This document shows positions 47,301-58,910 of a DNA stretch of 64,000 nucleotides, piece after piece. Made by a program: the position numbers and the translations under genes. The stretch spans positions 7,131,501-7,195,500 of the forward strand of contig JAVHKY010000001.1 of assembly GCA_035079385.1 (NCBI GenBank). The letters run 5' to 3'. The number at the start of each line of letters is the position of its first letter. Within the stretch, counting starts at the first letter, position 1. The notes below the pieces were generated by a model, which saw nothing but the letters and a program-made list of their open reading frames with translations, made no database searches and was not told where the DNA came from. This DNA comes from Aspidiotus rigidus. Its lineage: Eukaryota > Arthropoda > Insecta > Hemiptera > Diaspididae.

Positions 47301-47615
47301 ACAGACATCATCTCTTTAGTTTAATACGAAATAGAATTCCACAGAGAGGAACTGGTGTTAACAGGGGGGTGGGGGTGACACATTTCAATTTTGTGACATA
47401 TTTTGAGGCCGCCTAAATTTTCGCTCCAGTGCCGCTTAATTCCGATTTGGATTTCCTGAGCCGGTTTATTCTGCTCCATCCAAGTTGGCGCACCGCACAT
47501 GAGGTACCATAGTTGTTTTTTACAAATAAACGGTACGTTATCAAGACTTTTATCTGGCAACACTGGGAGGTACAACATTGCACTATCTTGCATTTGCACG
47601 GGCGCGCAGTCGAAC
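44310..47615. other. Intron stretch, no gene seen
   Basis: Several AT-rich open frames (44560-45650) have no recognisable similarity and low-complexity Asn/Ile-rich composition. An A-run lies at about 45930. Nothing else supported. Confidence 0.4.
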
Positions 47616-48281
47616 ATGCCATGGTAGCATAGTGAGGAAGTACTCCGGATCGATACCATATAAAGCAAAGTACACAAACAAGGTGATAAAGGCGTTCAAT
47701 GGCTACGATGTAAATGTGGGTATCCAGAATAAACAACCCATGGTGAAGAGAATCAGCAATGACCAGACGGAACAAAAGGACTAGGAAAGCTTGAGCGGAG
47801 TGTACAAGCTCAGTTGTGAACAGTGCGAGGGGATCTATATCGGTGAGACTGGGAGAAAGTTTGAGATTAGGAGAAAGGAGCACAAAACGTCGAGGGAGAA
47901 AGAAGATGGCAAGTCACTGTTTGGGAAACACTGTAACGAGGAAAACCACGATGGAGAGGGAATATTTGAAGTCATACACGTAGAGAATCGCACAAAGAGA
48001 AGAAAACTCTGGGAAAAAATGGAGATTGCAAAAGCCAAGAGGGAGAAAGCCTGCCTCTTGAACAATGTAATCACATTTGACAGCGAAAAATTATTCGGCC
48101 TGGTGATTGAACGAGAGAAGAAGAACAGAACCAACCAATGAGACGGCAGGGATCAAGGTAGCCAATAGAAATGCAGCATTTAGGACAATAGATTGAACCA
48201 ATCACAAAGCAGTATGGTTTAGCCAATAAGAACACAATGTCATATTATTGTAAGAATAAGTTTCTACAAAGTGAACCAATC

Positions 48282-48458
48282 ACAACACAGCATTGTTATA
48301 GCCAATAAGATCACAGTGTTATACTATAAAAACTCATGGTTAAGGTCTTGTTCTTCAGTTGCGACACAACTGATGATGGGATAACACCCGAAAGTACTCT
48401 TGTATAAGCAACTAATAAAGTAGATTTGTACAATTGAAAAACCATTTTTCAATATTAG
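48282..48458 (+). repeat. Penelope pseudo-LTR of the truncated copy
   Basis: CCAAT lies at 48302-48306, TATAAAA at 48325-48331, the ribozyme motif at 48357-48413, AATAAA at 48414-48419, and the tail ends AATATTAG (48458) as in the 41.4-kb pseudo-LTR. Confidence 0.85.
48357..48413 (+). ncRNA. Hammerhead ribozyme motif (type I), truncated copy
   Basis: The same 57 nt as at 44226-44282. CTGATGA is at 48370-48376 and GAAA at 48390-48393. The predicted cleavage is after C48399. A perfect core is kept even though the host copy is 5'-truncated and interrupted. Confidence 0.75.
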
Positions 48459-49848
48459 TCAAGCAGCCTAGTACATTGCTATAGAAAGCGATTGTCCCAC
48501 TTATTTGAAAAGTATTGTAATTATTTCATTCTTTGGTGCTTTTGGATAGCAGTACAAACCACAGAAATAATGGGCAAAAAAAAAGAAATCATTTCCTCTC
48601 TTTATGTTTATAGTATACCTATGTCTGTGCCTGCCTGACTCAAGGCCGGGCTCAAGAGAATGAACACTTCATGATGTCTTCAGACAGAGTACTAGGTACA
48701 TTCCAACGTACTCGATGGAATAACTAGCCCAAGGGCTCGTTCGTCCCCCCCCCATGGTATTTCTGAGCCTAGTAGTATAAGCCTTCTATACCGTCTATTA
48801 GGAACCTAGCCTATACCGCACTACAGAATTGTACGACTTGTAGATGGTTGCGAGGCCGTTGGCCAAAAATTGACCCAAGTAACGCTGTTATTATTATCAT
48901 TATTGAAATAGGTCAAGGTTATTTGTTTCAAGACCCTAAATTAGGTCAAGGTCATTGTTTCACAAAAAGCGTCTTCCAACTGACCCCTAGCCCAAAGACG
49001 AAAATGCAATCCATTACAAAAATATCATCATGCTACAACAATTCCTCGGCCTCTCCCTGAGAAAAAAGTTGCAGCAGATAGCGATCTCGTACTACGGAAA
49101 AAATTAGGAATACTTTAAGACAAAACGCCTCATTATACGGTTTACAATTCACGTTCTTCAAATTGGAAGGTCATGGGACACCGTACAGCGAATATTTTCT
49201 TTATTCATAAAGTAACTTTTCTTTAAAAGAATCAAGATTGGAGAAAAGATCATAATTGTCGCAGATATTTCACCCTGAAGAGACAGCAAACTTCTTCAAT
49301 CTTCAATTTGACCAGGTTCTGACATGGACACCGCACATCGAATACCTTGACGGGAAGTGCGACTGTACTCTCAACTTCTTCAAATGTTTAGCACACCCGA
49401 GTACGAGATTTACAATAGATACCGTGCGATAATATTGCAGCCTAACTCACTCCCAACGCTCCCATAGATAAAACTAGCAGAAAATTCGATTGTTTCAACC
49501 CTGGATCTAACTTATTCTCAGCCCATTCATTTTAAAACCTTGCCCAGCCCTCCTCGCTTCAACCACTTCTTTCTGTATGCCGACAGTCAAAAACTCGCTG
49601 ACAGCCCAATATTCTGCTTTGAAGACGGAAGTTCGTAAGAAGAGAGAGAAAAAAAAAGAACATGAAATCGCATGATAAATTCAAAATTGAAATCAGGAAA
49701 AAGTTTCTATCATCGCAAAATGTTAATGACTTCCAGGACTTCCTCACAAAATCTTTGAGTATACTTATCATCAGAGATCAAATTGAATATTTATTGGTTG
49801 ATGAAATAGTCTAGTCGATGAAGACACAAAAAAAGCAAACTGTGCAAT
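48459..49848. other. Intron stretch, no gene seen
   Basis: Contains scattered CCTAGT/AAGCCT words near 48770-48830, akin to those at 58550-58900. No gene recognised. Confidence 0.4.
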
Positions 49849-51959
49849 TCGGGTGCAAGTTCTACTTTTGACGGAAATGTCTCAGGTTTGGTGTTAGAAA
49901 TAACATACTATAAGTTTTAGACCCCTCACTGCATGGCTCGCAAAGCTGTGGCACGTTCTTGTCTCCTAAAATCAATTTTTTGTCAATATCACGAGTTCTG
50001 TTAGGCCTATAGAAAAATTTTTTATACAAAAAATGTTGCTCATGAAATTTCCAAACAAGATAGACTATTTCATTGTTAGCCTAAGAAAGTTCATTTAAGT
50101 AGGCGAATATTTAATTTTTCACAAATTTTTTGAAGTTTTGATTGCCTAATACGCTCAACATTCATTCAACTGTTGAGCATAACCAACCAGGACAAGAGCC
50201 TGTATTTGTAACATTCGACCAGTCACTTTATATTACAGTTCGTGATATTGTTGCCCAAAATGTGTCACTGAATCGTGTAATTCTGAGATTAGGTGGCTTT
50301 CTTAAGCAGTTGCGGTCACAGTATGGTAGGCACTGGCTTAAAAGAAAGCTTATCGTTAGTTTATGCTCCCAATTCAGTAGAAATTATGCTGCATGGCCAT
50401 GCATATTCTCGCGCTTCAAGAGGTTATTCTAATCTTCACTTTGTTCTGTACAAATTGTTATTCAAGAATTTTGAACTGGAGCCAGAGAAACTTGAAGCTT
50501 TGCATGAACTCTCACGTGGATTTCCAAACAACTCGTCAACCTTGGAAGAAATAAACATAAATGATGGTTTGTCATCATTAAAGAAAGGAATGAACGAATT
50601 TGTAGCCGAACAAGCAAAAAAAAAGTAAAACTCCAATGTCTTCATTGGTAAACACAATGAAAAATTTTATTCGAGCGGAGAGGAGTGGAGGTTGGGATTT
50701 ACATCTAGCCTGTGTCAGAAATATGCTACCGTATTTTTATGCAACTGGTCGTCGTCATTATGCAAAATGTCCTCACTTATATTTACAAATATGCTTTGTT
50801 CCATGACAGTGGTAGTGCAAAAGGAGAAATTACAGCTGCCGCTTGTAAATATTATGCTACAATTATATCGCGCCAAAAAAATGAAAAGTCGTTGGAAAAT
50901 CATCGTCATGACAGCTTTCTTAGAAGCGCGATGAAAAATTCTCTGTATCTGGCGTCTCTCCCGCCAACCGTTGATGCGGTCAGTCACCATGCCTTTCGGT
51001 GTTTCCACCAGGTGCAGAAATGGAAAGGAAATAATTTCTCGCCGATAGGATGGGGTTGGCATGTGGAAAACGGAGATCTTCTGCCTACCCAGATGAATGC
51101 AGCCCCTGCCCCTGATGAATTGCTGAAGCGGATGTATGGGACTGTCTTGCCTGAACGCTGGAGGGTACAAAGTGCACCACAGGATAGACTCCATTCTACT
51201 AAACAAGGATGATGACAGTGACTTTCCTCCGGACTCAGACGATGATATGCCAGCTGCCGACGACTCAGACGATGATATAACAATTGATGAGGCTGATGAC
51301 GACTCTGAGGAGTCGTAAAAGCAATGAAGATCCCTCCTAACCTATAAGATTTCAGTAAGTCGGCGGGCTAACTGAGCTCGGACAATCGCTCCTGTCAACA
51401 ACGAACTCCTTTAGTTGGACAGGCAGGGCATGGGAAGGAGGGGTATACAGATGATGATATCAACACATTTCATTCATTATTCAAGTTGTAAATACCACTA
51501 GAGGTATTATAAATACCAGTATAAGCATTATGATAATATAACGTGTAGGGACTACATTGCCCCCACCACGTACATGTGGACTGGGGTACCGTAAAAAAAG
51601 TGAAATATGTTCATACCCATCTTGAGCGCGTTTTCTGCATATTAGGCAATGGGAACTTCAAAAAATTTGTGAAAAATGAAATATTCGCCTACTCAAATGA
51701 ACTTTCTAGGCTAACGGTTAGACTTAGGCTAACAATGAAATAGTCTATCTTGTAGGAAATTTCATGAGTAACATTTTTTGTATAGAAAATTATTCTCTAG
51801 GCCTAACAGAACTCGAGATATTGACAAAAAATTGATTTTAGAGGACAAGAACGTGCCACAGCTCTGCGAGCCATGCAGTGAAGGATCTCTAAACTTTTAG
51901 TATGTTATTTCTAACACCAAACCTTAGACATTTCCGTCAAAAGTAGAACTTGCACCCGA
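49849..51959. mobile_element. 2.1-kb element with ~300-bp terminal inverted repeats
   Basis: The left arm 49849-50151 and right arm 51640-51959 are imperfect reverse complements throughout. Outer ends read TCGGGTGCAAG and CTTGCACCCGA; matching inner words include GACGGAAATGTC and TAGACTATTTCATTGTTAGC. Both arms end inside at ATTGCCTAATA. The interior carries a broken gene (50170-51318). No target duplication was recognised. Long arms around a single gene suggest a DNA transposon whose superfamily I cannot name. Confidence 0.75.
50170..51318 (+). pseudogene. Broken gene inside the long-TIR element (uncharacterised repeat family)
   Basis: Reading across frames gives, in order: PGQEPVFVTFDQSLYITVRD with VILRLGGF; GTGLKESLSLVYAPNSVEIM followed by HGHAYSRASRG; FIRAERSGGWDLHLACVRNM followed by LPYFYATGRRHYAKCPHLYL; an alpha-helical region ending QVQKWKGNNFSPIGWGW; and DLLPTQMNAAPAPDELLKRM. 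It ends with a strongly acidic tail (about 51205-51315; 'DDDSDFPPDSDDD'). I recognise this wording as a protein family common in arthropod and cnidarian genomes and usually left unnamed. The Cys-rich tail expected after PAPDELL is missing or altered. Several frameshifts are present. No function is known to me. Confidence 0.65.
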
Positions 51960-52164
51960 TGTCTTTATTGACTGGACTAAAAGTCAAGATTATTTCTATT
52001 TCCTATTATTTTCAGAAAATACCTCGATTCTTAAATAACTTAACAAAATTAGAAGCCATTGCAGACGTTGCAATGGCAGCGGGCAATTCCTTAACTCGAC
52101 CTCTCACGTGGTGTGGAACTGAGTTGATAATCTTGTCATATAATTCAAATCGAAATTATCATTC

Positions 52165-52552
52165 TACATGCCCTCCTATCATATATAGCTCGAGACTCGA
52201 AATTCTTCTAAATCTTCTAAGTCCCCCTCCTATCATATATAGCTCGAAAGTCACGATTCTTCCAAGTCCCCCTCCTATCATATATATATCTCAAGACTTG
52301 AAATTCTTCTAAGTCCCCCTTCTATCATATATAGCTCAAGACTCGAAATTCTTCTAAGTCCCCCTCCTATCATATATAGCTCGAGTCTCAAAATTTTTCC
52401 AAGTTTTTGGTTGGACGGCGGACGGTAGCTCGAAAGTCAAAATTCTTCCAAGTCCCCCCCCCCCTACTATATATAGCTCGAGACTTGAAATTCTTCCAAG
52501 TCCCCCTCCTATCATATATAGCTCGAGACTCGAAATTCTTCTAAGTCCCGTA
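52165..52552. repeat. 45-bp minisatellite, about eight units
   Basis: Direct units of CCCCTCCTATCATATATAGC then TCGAGACTCGAAATTCTTCT and AAGT, 44-53 bases each. One interruption reads AGTTTTTGGTTGGACGGCGG (about 52401). The same unit occurs singly or in short runs at 10820-11000, 17345-17495 and 39545-39600. The CTCGAG and TATCATATATAG words make each unit weakly self-complementary. Confidence 0.85.
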
Positions 52553-52680
52553 ACCTAACCTAACCTGCGGACGCGGACGTTTTCTAAGGATGTAATCTCC
52601 TAACAAAATGGGTAGCGGGTTCCCCGCTAAAATTTCCCAGCGGTCCCGTTGCCAAAGTCAATTTGTCGCGGGAGGTCCAT
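52553..52680. repeat. AGCGGGTTCCCCGCTAA palindrome block
   Basis: GTAACCTAACCTAACCTGCG is followed by GGGTAGCGGGTTCCCCGCTA. It is the neighbour of the minisatellite here and of the degraded units at 39770, so they probably belong to one composite repeat. Confidence 0.5.
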
Positions 52681-55235
52681 GTAAGTCGGGGGCCGAACTC
52701 TTCACACCGTCTTAGCGTAGAAGTGATATCTTTTTGCAAAAGTTGTATTTTTGGCTATACGGGCTTGTTTACCTCAATTTTCCACATTATAGCTTTTCCA
52801 TATTTTCCACAAAATGTTCAATTTCATCAACCAAAATGGATAAAATACTCCACTGAAGCAGAGTGAAAATATTCGATTCCTAGTTTCACCTGTAACTAAC
52901 TTCAGCCGCAGAACTTTGAATATTGTTTTCTTTTTCTAAAGCTATAGCAGTTGTCGCAAGTTATTTATTTCTTCATGTAACAACCCACCGAAATAGAATA
53001 ATTTCGAATATTCCGATGACAATATCGCGTAATGATTCGACAATGAGTAAAATAACAAGATTATCGCATATTTTCTCGCAAAAATAAACGCACTCATATC
53101 AAAATTCAATGCCGATGCAGAAAGGGCGACAATAAGAAAGAGCGAAGTAATTTTTCTACGGAAGACGTTTCTGCAACGAAGTCATTTTCTACAGGAAATA
53201 AATGACTGAAATGACTTCCGTGTGAAAATAATGGAATTATTTCTGCTGGTGACGATCGCACGTACGCGTCGAGATGGGAAAAGCGACGGTAAAGTGATAA
53301 TATCTCAGAAATAATGCGATCTATCCACCTGAGATAACGACAGTAGCGTATAGAAACAATATTTTTCTATTAATAAACGCTGATTTTTCCCCCTATCTCT
53401 TCCAAACATATCTCTTCTCTCCATCGTGAATCTTTTCGTATCATAAGAAATTGTAATCTTGATCTGTCTTCTTACGTACAAACTAGCCTTTCTTTTTGGA
53501 GTGAAAAAAATCTGATATAGCGCAAATTTAGCCAAAAGTTTTTCAAATAATTTACAAAATTACGTATACTTCCAAAATAAATTATGATTTACTGCATGTT
53601 GTGAAAGGTTTTTTTGCAGCTACACTGACTGAGCCGAATATAAAACCTGATTTCAACGAGTTCAAATTTTAATTATATAGAACTACTTTCCCTACGAAAA
53701 TTTTAGTCTGCGCTCCCACAAAGTTGCTCGAATCCTTGGAGACTTCGTGTCATTTTTTGAACATTAATTTAATTAGGTAGGTGTCTCCAAACACGGGTGT
53801 TAATTTTGAATTAGAAACAATAGTCATACGAATTCGTGTAATGAGTTAATAATTTCGAAGTTAGTTATTCACAATTCCCTAATTCTGAAATGATGTACAA
53901 CTCGAAGCCTGTAGCAAAATAGGACAACACTGTTTGAGAATAGATGTTTCAAACGTGCTGAGTTGACAAATAATACATTGAATAAACAGAAAAATCCACG
54001 AACTACAACATAACAGTAGTATACCGGTATTCATAGTTAACCTAATTGAATACTCTTTCTACCAAATAGAGAAACGTATACTCGAAATATATTCATGTCA
54101 CTTTAGTGTAATTTTCCAGCATGATAGCACGGTCAGTCTTCAAATTGTACTCCTTTTCTAGTCTCTTATTCCAGGACTGGGAGTTCCTTTGTGAATGGTT
54201 ACGATTTCCGAAAACAATGTGTTTCCTTTTGAATATATTATTGAAATATTTTATCCGCCATACAAGTATAAAATTGAAAACACTTGATTAGACGATTCCT
54301 CAGGACGGATTACTGATTTTTATCCCGCGACTTCGTCTCTCACACCTATCCAATCAAATCCAACCAGAATGCTTTTAATATCAATTTTCACCTTTTTTAA
54401 AGTTTGATCGACGTAAAATTTTGATTTATCCCAATGTATTACAATTTCCCCCCCACGCGCTAGCGCTTTTCAAACGGTTCATTTCTTTTGGTGACGTAAA
54501 ATTTTCGTTTTTTTCTCTCGTCAATTACTCTGCCCAAAAATTCAAAATTTCTACTCACGCCGACCATTCAATTACTTTAAATTACGTACATCAATCAACA
54601 CTATTTTGTTAGGTACGAACTGAGTAGCCATGAGTCTTCTTCAAACGGAATACAAATCAGTCTGATGCCGTGAATAAAACGTAATCACCCGCGTCACACC
54701 GTCCTACTCACCCGACTTCCCTTCTACTTTCACAGTAGGTATGTTATATCGAAAATTTTCAATCGATTTTCGATTCTCAAAGAAATATTTTATTTCCTTC
54801 TAACAATACTCTCGAATCAATCACTCTATAGCTCTTTTACTATTGTAAAGAACATTCAAGTGTCATCTGCTCCAATTTTTTCGGTTTCAAGATCATTTGA
54901 TTCTTAAATCTCTAATCAATACGTTGAGAGCCAAACTAGGTCTACGATAAAATCAACTGGTACACCCTCAAGTTGTTTTCGACTCATCATAATAAGTCGT
55001 GCACACCCATTTAATGAATCAAGGCAAGTGCTGGATATGGTGGAAAAAGTACGTTCTCACCTCTCAATGTCCCTCCATTGAGTTTTTCGACATTTCTAAT
55101 GTCCTTACCGGCATTCCATCCCACTATAAGAGCCAAATAAATGAAGATCATGTTTCATGTCTATATCATAGTTGAAATATAAAATATAAGTCTAGAATGC
55201 AATATCAACTAATTTAGCGTTATGTGAGGAGGTTG
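52681..55235. other. Intron stretch, no gene seen
   Basis: AT-rich DNA without recognisable exon or element. Confidence 0.45.
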
Positions 55236-55239
55236 TTCC

Positions 55240-55690
55240 ATTTGTTCGCCCTCCTTCTTGATCTAGTGCAAGACTAGTTTATAATATTTTAGGCTAATAG
55301 CTTTTGGGAAACAAATAAGCGGCAAGCTAATAGCTCTTATCGGGATCAATCGCGTTCTCCGTCTAGTACACAGTACAAGTCTAGTTTAGAACATGTAAAG
55401 CTAATAGCTTTTGGCGGCTCACTCGCCTAATGGCTTTCGGAGGCTTACTCGCTCCGCCCGTTCGCCCCCTTCTTTGTCTATTATAAGTCTAGTTCAGAAT
55501 ATTGAAAGCTAATAGCTTTTGGGGTTTACTCGCCTAATGGCTTTTGGGAGGGCTTACTCGTTCGGCCCGTTCGCCCCCTTCTTTGTCTAGTATGAGTCTA
55601 GTTTAGAATATTTGGAGCTAATAGCTTTTGGGAGCTCACTCGCTCCGCGTGTTCGCCCCCTTCTTCGTCTAGTTTAGAATACTGAGGCCA
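55240..55690. repeat. Tandem repeat, ~108-bp unit, four to five copies
   Basis: Units begin near 55245, 55350, 55459, 55568 and 55651. Each has TTCGCCCCCTTCTTTGTCTA, then TATAAGTCTAGTTTAGAATA, AAGCTAATAGCTTTTGGG and CTCACTCGCTCCGCCCG. Single relatives in either orientation occur near 30070, 59230-59300 and 63365-63415. Confidence 0.82.
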
Positions 55691-55746
55691 GAGCGAAGAT
55701 ATGAAACATGTATAGCCCAGTATAAGTATCTACAATCTACATTATA

Positions 55747-58367
55747 CAGGGTGGGGCAGAAATGTTACCAGTTAAATGGGAGTTTACGCTAAATCTGTCG
55801 TAGCGCGAAAACGCAAAACGTTAGACGTATACTTCAAATGTACGAATTTTCTATCTCAATTTTATCTTTAATTTGAGCTACATCCGAAGTTTCTACGACT
55901 TTTCTGAGCCGAATTATGGACCAAAATTTGCCGTAATTTCACAGCAGGGGTTCCCAAAGTTGTGAATTATCGAAAGACGATTTTCCTATTGAAAAAATCG
56001 CGTAATCTCCAAAGTTTTCCACGATCCTAGAGTAAAATTTAGCGCTGAATCTGAATAAGATTATTAAAAAATTCTGCGAAGCACAAAAATGGGTTTATGG
56101 GCTCAGAAAGGGTCAAAATTTCCCCAAAATGATGAAATCGTTTAATCTTTGAAGTTTTTCTCGATTCTGAGACAAAATTTAGCGCTGAATCTGAATAACA
56201 TTGTTAAGGAATCTGGTGAAACACCAAAATGGGTTAATGGGACCAAAAAGGGTCAACATTTCTCCAAAACGAAAAAAATTGCCAAATCTTCAAAGTTTTT
56301 CTTGATTCTAGGATAAAATTGTGTGCTTAGTTGTAAAAAAAAAACTGTTGAATAATTTTTCGAAGCACCAAAATGTGTACATGTGCCCAAAAACGATGGC
56401 AATTTTCCGAACTTGGAAAATCGCTTAGTCTTTTTTAATTTCATTTGGTTCTCGTAGAAATCGAGCTTCGCGAGAACAAAAGATTGGTCGCGGTTGGGAA
56501 AAAGTGCGAAAACTCTCGTTGTTTCAGGCAAAGGAAGGTATGATACCGCAAAGTTGGTCTTCTGTTACGTGCCCGCGATGAAAGTCCCACGTATGTTTGA
56601 AGCAGCGCAAAAACTCCTAGATTCAGCCAATGGGAGGTATGATACCGCGAATTTGGTCTTGCTCGTGATGAGATATCAGCTACAGTTCAGTATTTGATTG
56701 AGGCAGACGAATGCCCGGAATTGCTCGGGGCTTCACCCGCTAAAGGGAATGATGTCCTTAAGATTGTCTTCTGTTATAAGCTTGCGGTGAGAGATCGGGT
56801 AGGACCCCCTGTTCAATAAAGGCGGATAAATCCGAAAAATTTCCCGTGGCGACCCGTCTCGTTGTTTCAGGCAATGGTGAAAAACATACCGCGAAGATCG
56901 CGTTCCAGTGTGACCTCGCCAGGAGAGATCTGTAATAGCCCCGTTTTATATAGGCAGGTGAATTCAAGAAAATTCTCGTTTCCACAGCCAGTGCTGGGAA
57001 GGATATCCCGAGCCGTTGTTCGTTAAGCTTGCCGTGAGAGAACGATCAAGGCTCTACGTTCGATAGGGCACCGGATCCGAGAAAATCCTCGTACTTTCGC
57101 GCGAGGAAGGAACGATACTGTGAAGCTGGCCTTTCGTCATGAGGTCGCGGTGAGCTGTAGCTGATCGCGCATCACGAGCAAGACCGAATTCGCGGTACCC
57201 TCCTATTGCCCAAATCAAGGAGTTTTTGCAGTTTGGCCCGATTCGCTCACTGGTAGGGCATCAGTTGATCTCTCATTGCAAGCACGCAACAGAAGACCAA
57301 CTTTGCGTTCTTTGCCGAAAACAACGTGAGTTTTCGCACTTTTTCTCGCTTTGATCATACGCAGAGCCCTTGTCGATCTCTCACTGCGAACCTTCAACGG
57401 AAGATGAATTTGTCGTCTCCCTCCAATCCCCAAATAAGGAGAATTTCCGCAATTTCCTCTTTCGGATCTGTCACCCGACGCTAGTCGATCTCTCACTCCG
57501 CAAGCACTCAACGGAAAACGAACTTGTCGATATTCCTTCCATCCCCTGGATCAACAATTTTACTGCAGAATGAGAATTTTTGATTTTTCATTTTGGAGAT
57601 CATCAAGGGCCATTTCAGTATTTTTTTTGGCCTCGGCGCAAAAATTCCACTTGAAAATCGAATTAAAATTTGAAAGTTTGAACGATTTTTTAATTTGGGA
57701 AAATTTTGGCCCTTTTTGGTCCCATTAACCTCTTTTTGGTACTTCGAAGAACTCTGTGAGCATTTTTTTCGAACTCAGCGCAAAATTCCATTTGGAAATC
57801 GAATTAAAATTTGAAAGTTTAAACAATTTTCCAATTTGGCGAAATTTTGACCCTTTTTGGGCCCATTAACCCGTTTCGGTGCTTCGAAGAATTTTTTAAA
57901 CATTTTTTTCGGACTCAGTGCGAAATTCCACTTAAAATCGATTTACAATTCAAAAGTTTGAACGATTTTCCACCTTGGGGAAATTTTGACCCTTTTTGGG
58001 CCCATTAAACCATTTTGGTGCTTCTTAGGGTTTTGTTACTATTTTTTTCGTTTTTCCCGTCCAAATCCACTTGAGAAATAATAATGTAATTATTAAAATT
58101 TTCGAAATTCAGTTCAATACTGTAAATTAATTAATTTTCAAGCCCTATTTTGGGAACCCTGACGATTTGGTGAATTTTCGGCACATTTTGGTCCATAATT
58201 CAGCTCAGAAAAGTCGTAGAAACTTCGGATCCGGCTCAAATTAAAGATAAAATTAAGATATAAAATTCGTACATTCAAACTATACGTCTAACGTTTTCCG
58301 TTTTTGCGCTACGACAGATTTAGCGCAAACTCCCATGTAACTGGTAACATCTTTCTCCCCCACCCTG
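55747..58367. mobile_element. 2.6-kb foldback element with tandem-repeat arms
   Basis: Ends are CAGGGTGGGGCAG and CCCCCACCCTG, flanked by TA on both sides (55745-55746, 58368-58369). The arms are inverted in layers. Outermost is ~200 bp of TTACCAGTTAAATGGGAGTT sequence. Next come tandem ~130-bp units: three at 56032-56460 with AAAATTTAGCGCTGAATCTG, inverted at 57585-58080 with CCCTTTTTGGGCCCATTAAC. Innermost are tandem units with GGTATGATACCGC and GTGAGAGATC, forward at 56480-57190 and inverted at 57200-57550. No transposase frame is evident; peptide-like repeats in the core are probably incidental. Confidence 0.8.
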
Positions 58368-58549
58368 TATACAAACTAAGGCAAATTTCAAAAATAGGGC
58401 AGAGGTCAGGACAAAGATATGAAACATGTCAAAAACCACGAGGCCGAGTTGCTCCCCCCTCCCGTTCATCGACTTGGAATCTCGAACCCTCAACCCAATC
58501 CAGAAATTTGCGAGGTCGAGTTCGCGTTTCCCAATCCCAGCAAACACTA

Positions 58550-58910
58550 TAAACTAGGCTTAAACTAACCTCAATTGGATTACACTAGCTTCAAGCTAGG
58601 CATAGTACATGCCCACGCAAAGCTTTACTAATACGAGCTTAGACTAGGCCTAATAAGCTTAGCATACAATTTACTAGATTAAACTAGGCTTACGAGTACA
58701 TCCGTCTGTTGATGGACTTATATCAAGAAATCTGCGAGTTTGAAATAGCGTTCCTCAAGCCTAGCATATACCATACTAAACTAACTAAACTATACTAGGC
58801 TTCAACTAGGCCTACAGTATACTAGAGTTCATTAGCCCTACACTAAGCCTAGTATACTAAGCATGAGGCTATACTAGGCTTAAAGTGGGCGTAGGATGGG
58901 ATCTAATCTA
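58550..58910. repeat. Degenerate ACTAGGCTTA short-repeat region
   Basis: More than ten irregular occurrences of ACTAGGCTTA/TAGGCCTA/CTAAACTAGGC words without fixed spacing, giving a CTAG-rich low-complexity tract. Confidence 0.5.

Larger units (their letters stand above)
47618..48458 (+). pseudogene. 5'-truncated Penelope family 1 copy (GIY-YIG end)
   Basis: Homology with the 41.4-44.3 kb copy starts at TAGCATAGTGAG (near 47625; 43495 there) and runs to the pseudo-LTR end. The GIY-YIG domain is better preserved here: SGVYKLSCEQCEGIYIGETG. The frame continues through VIHVENRTKRRKLWEKMEIA to FGLVIEREKKNRTNQ and a TGA at 48139. It thus shows the C-terminus lost from the larger copy by frameshift. 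A TAG at 47782-47784 (KD*ES against KDKES) interrupts it. Truncation at the 5' end is typical of target-primed insertion. Confidence 0.85.

Noticed and set aside
49849..50151. Long inverted termini of the 2.1-kb element as LTRs
   Set aside because: The two arms are inverted rather than direct, so they are not LTRs.
57215..57511. 98-codon frame with repeated ERSTRAL / SAKTHVV peptides
   Set aside because: The peptide repeats follow from the tandem DNA units in the foldback element; opposite-strand frames show similar repeats, so coding is not supported.
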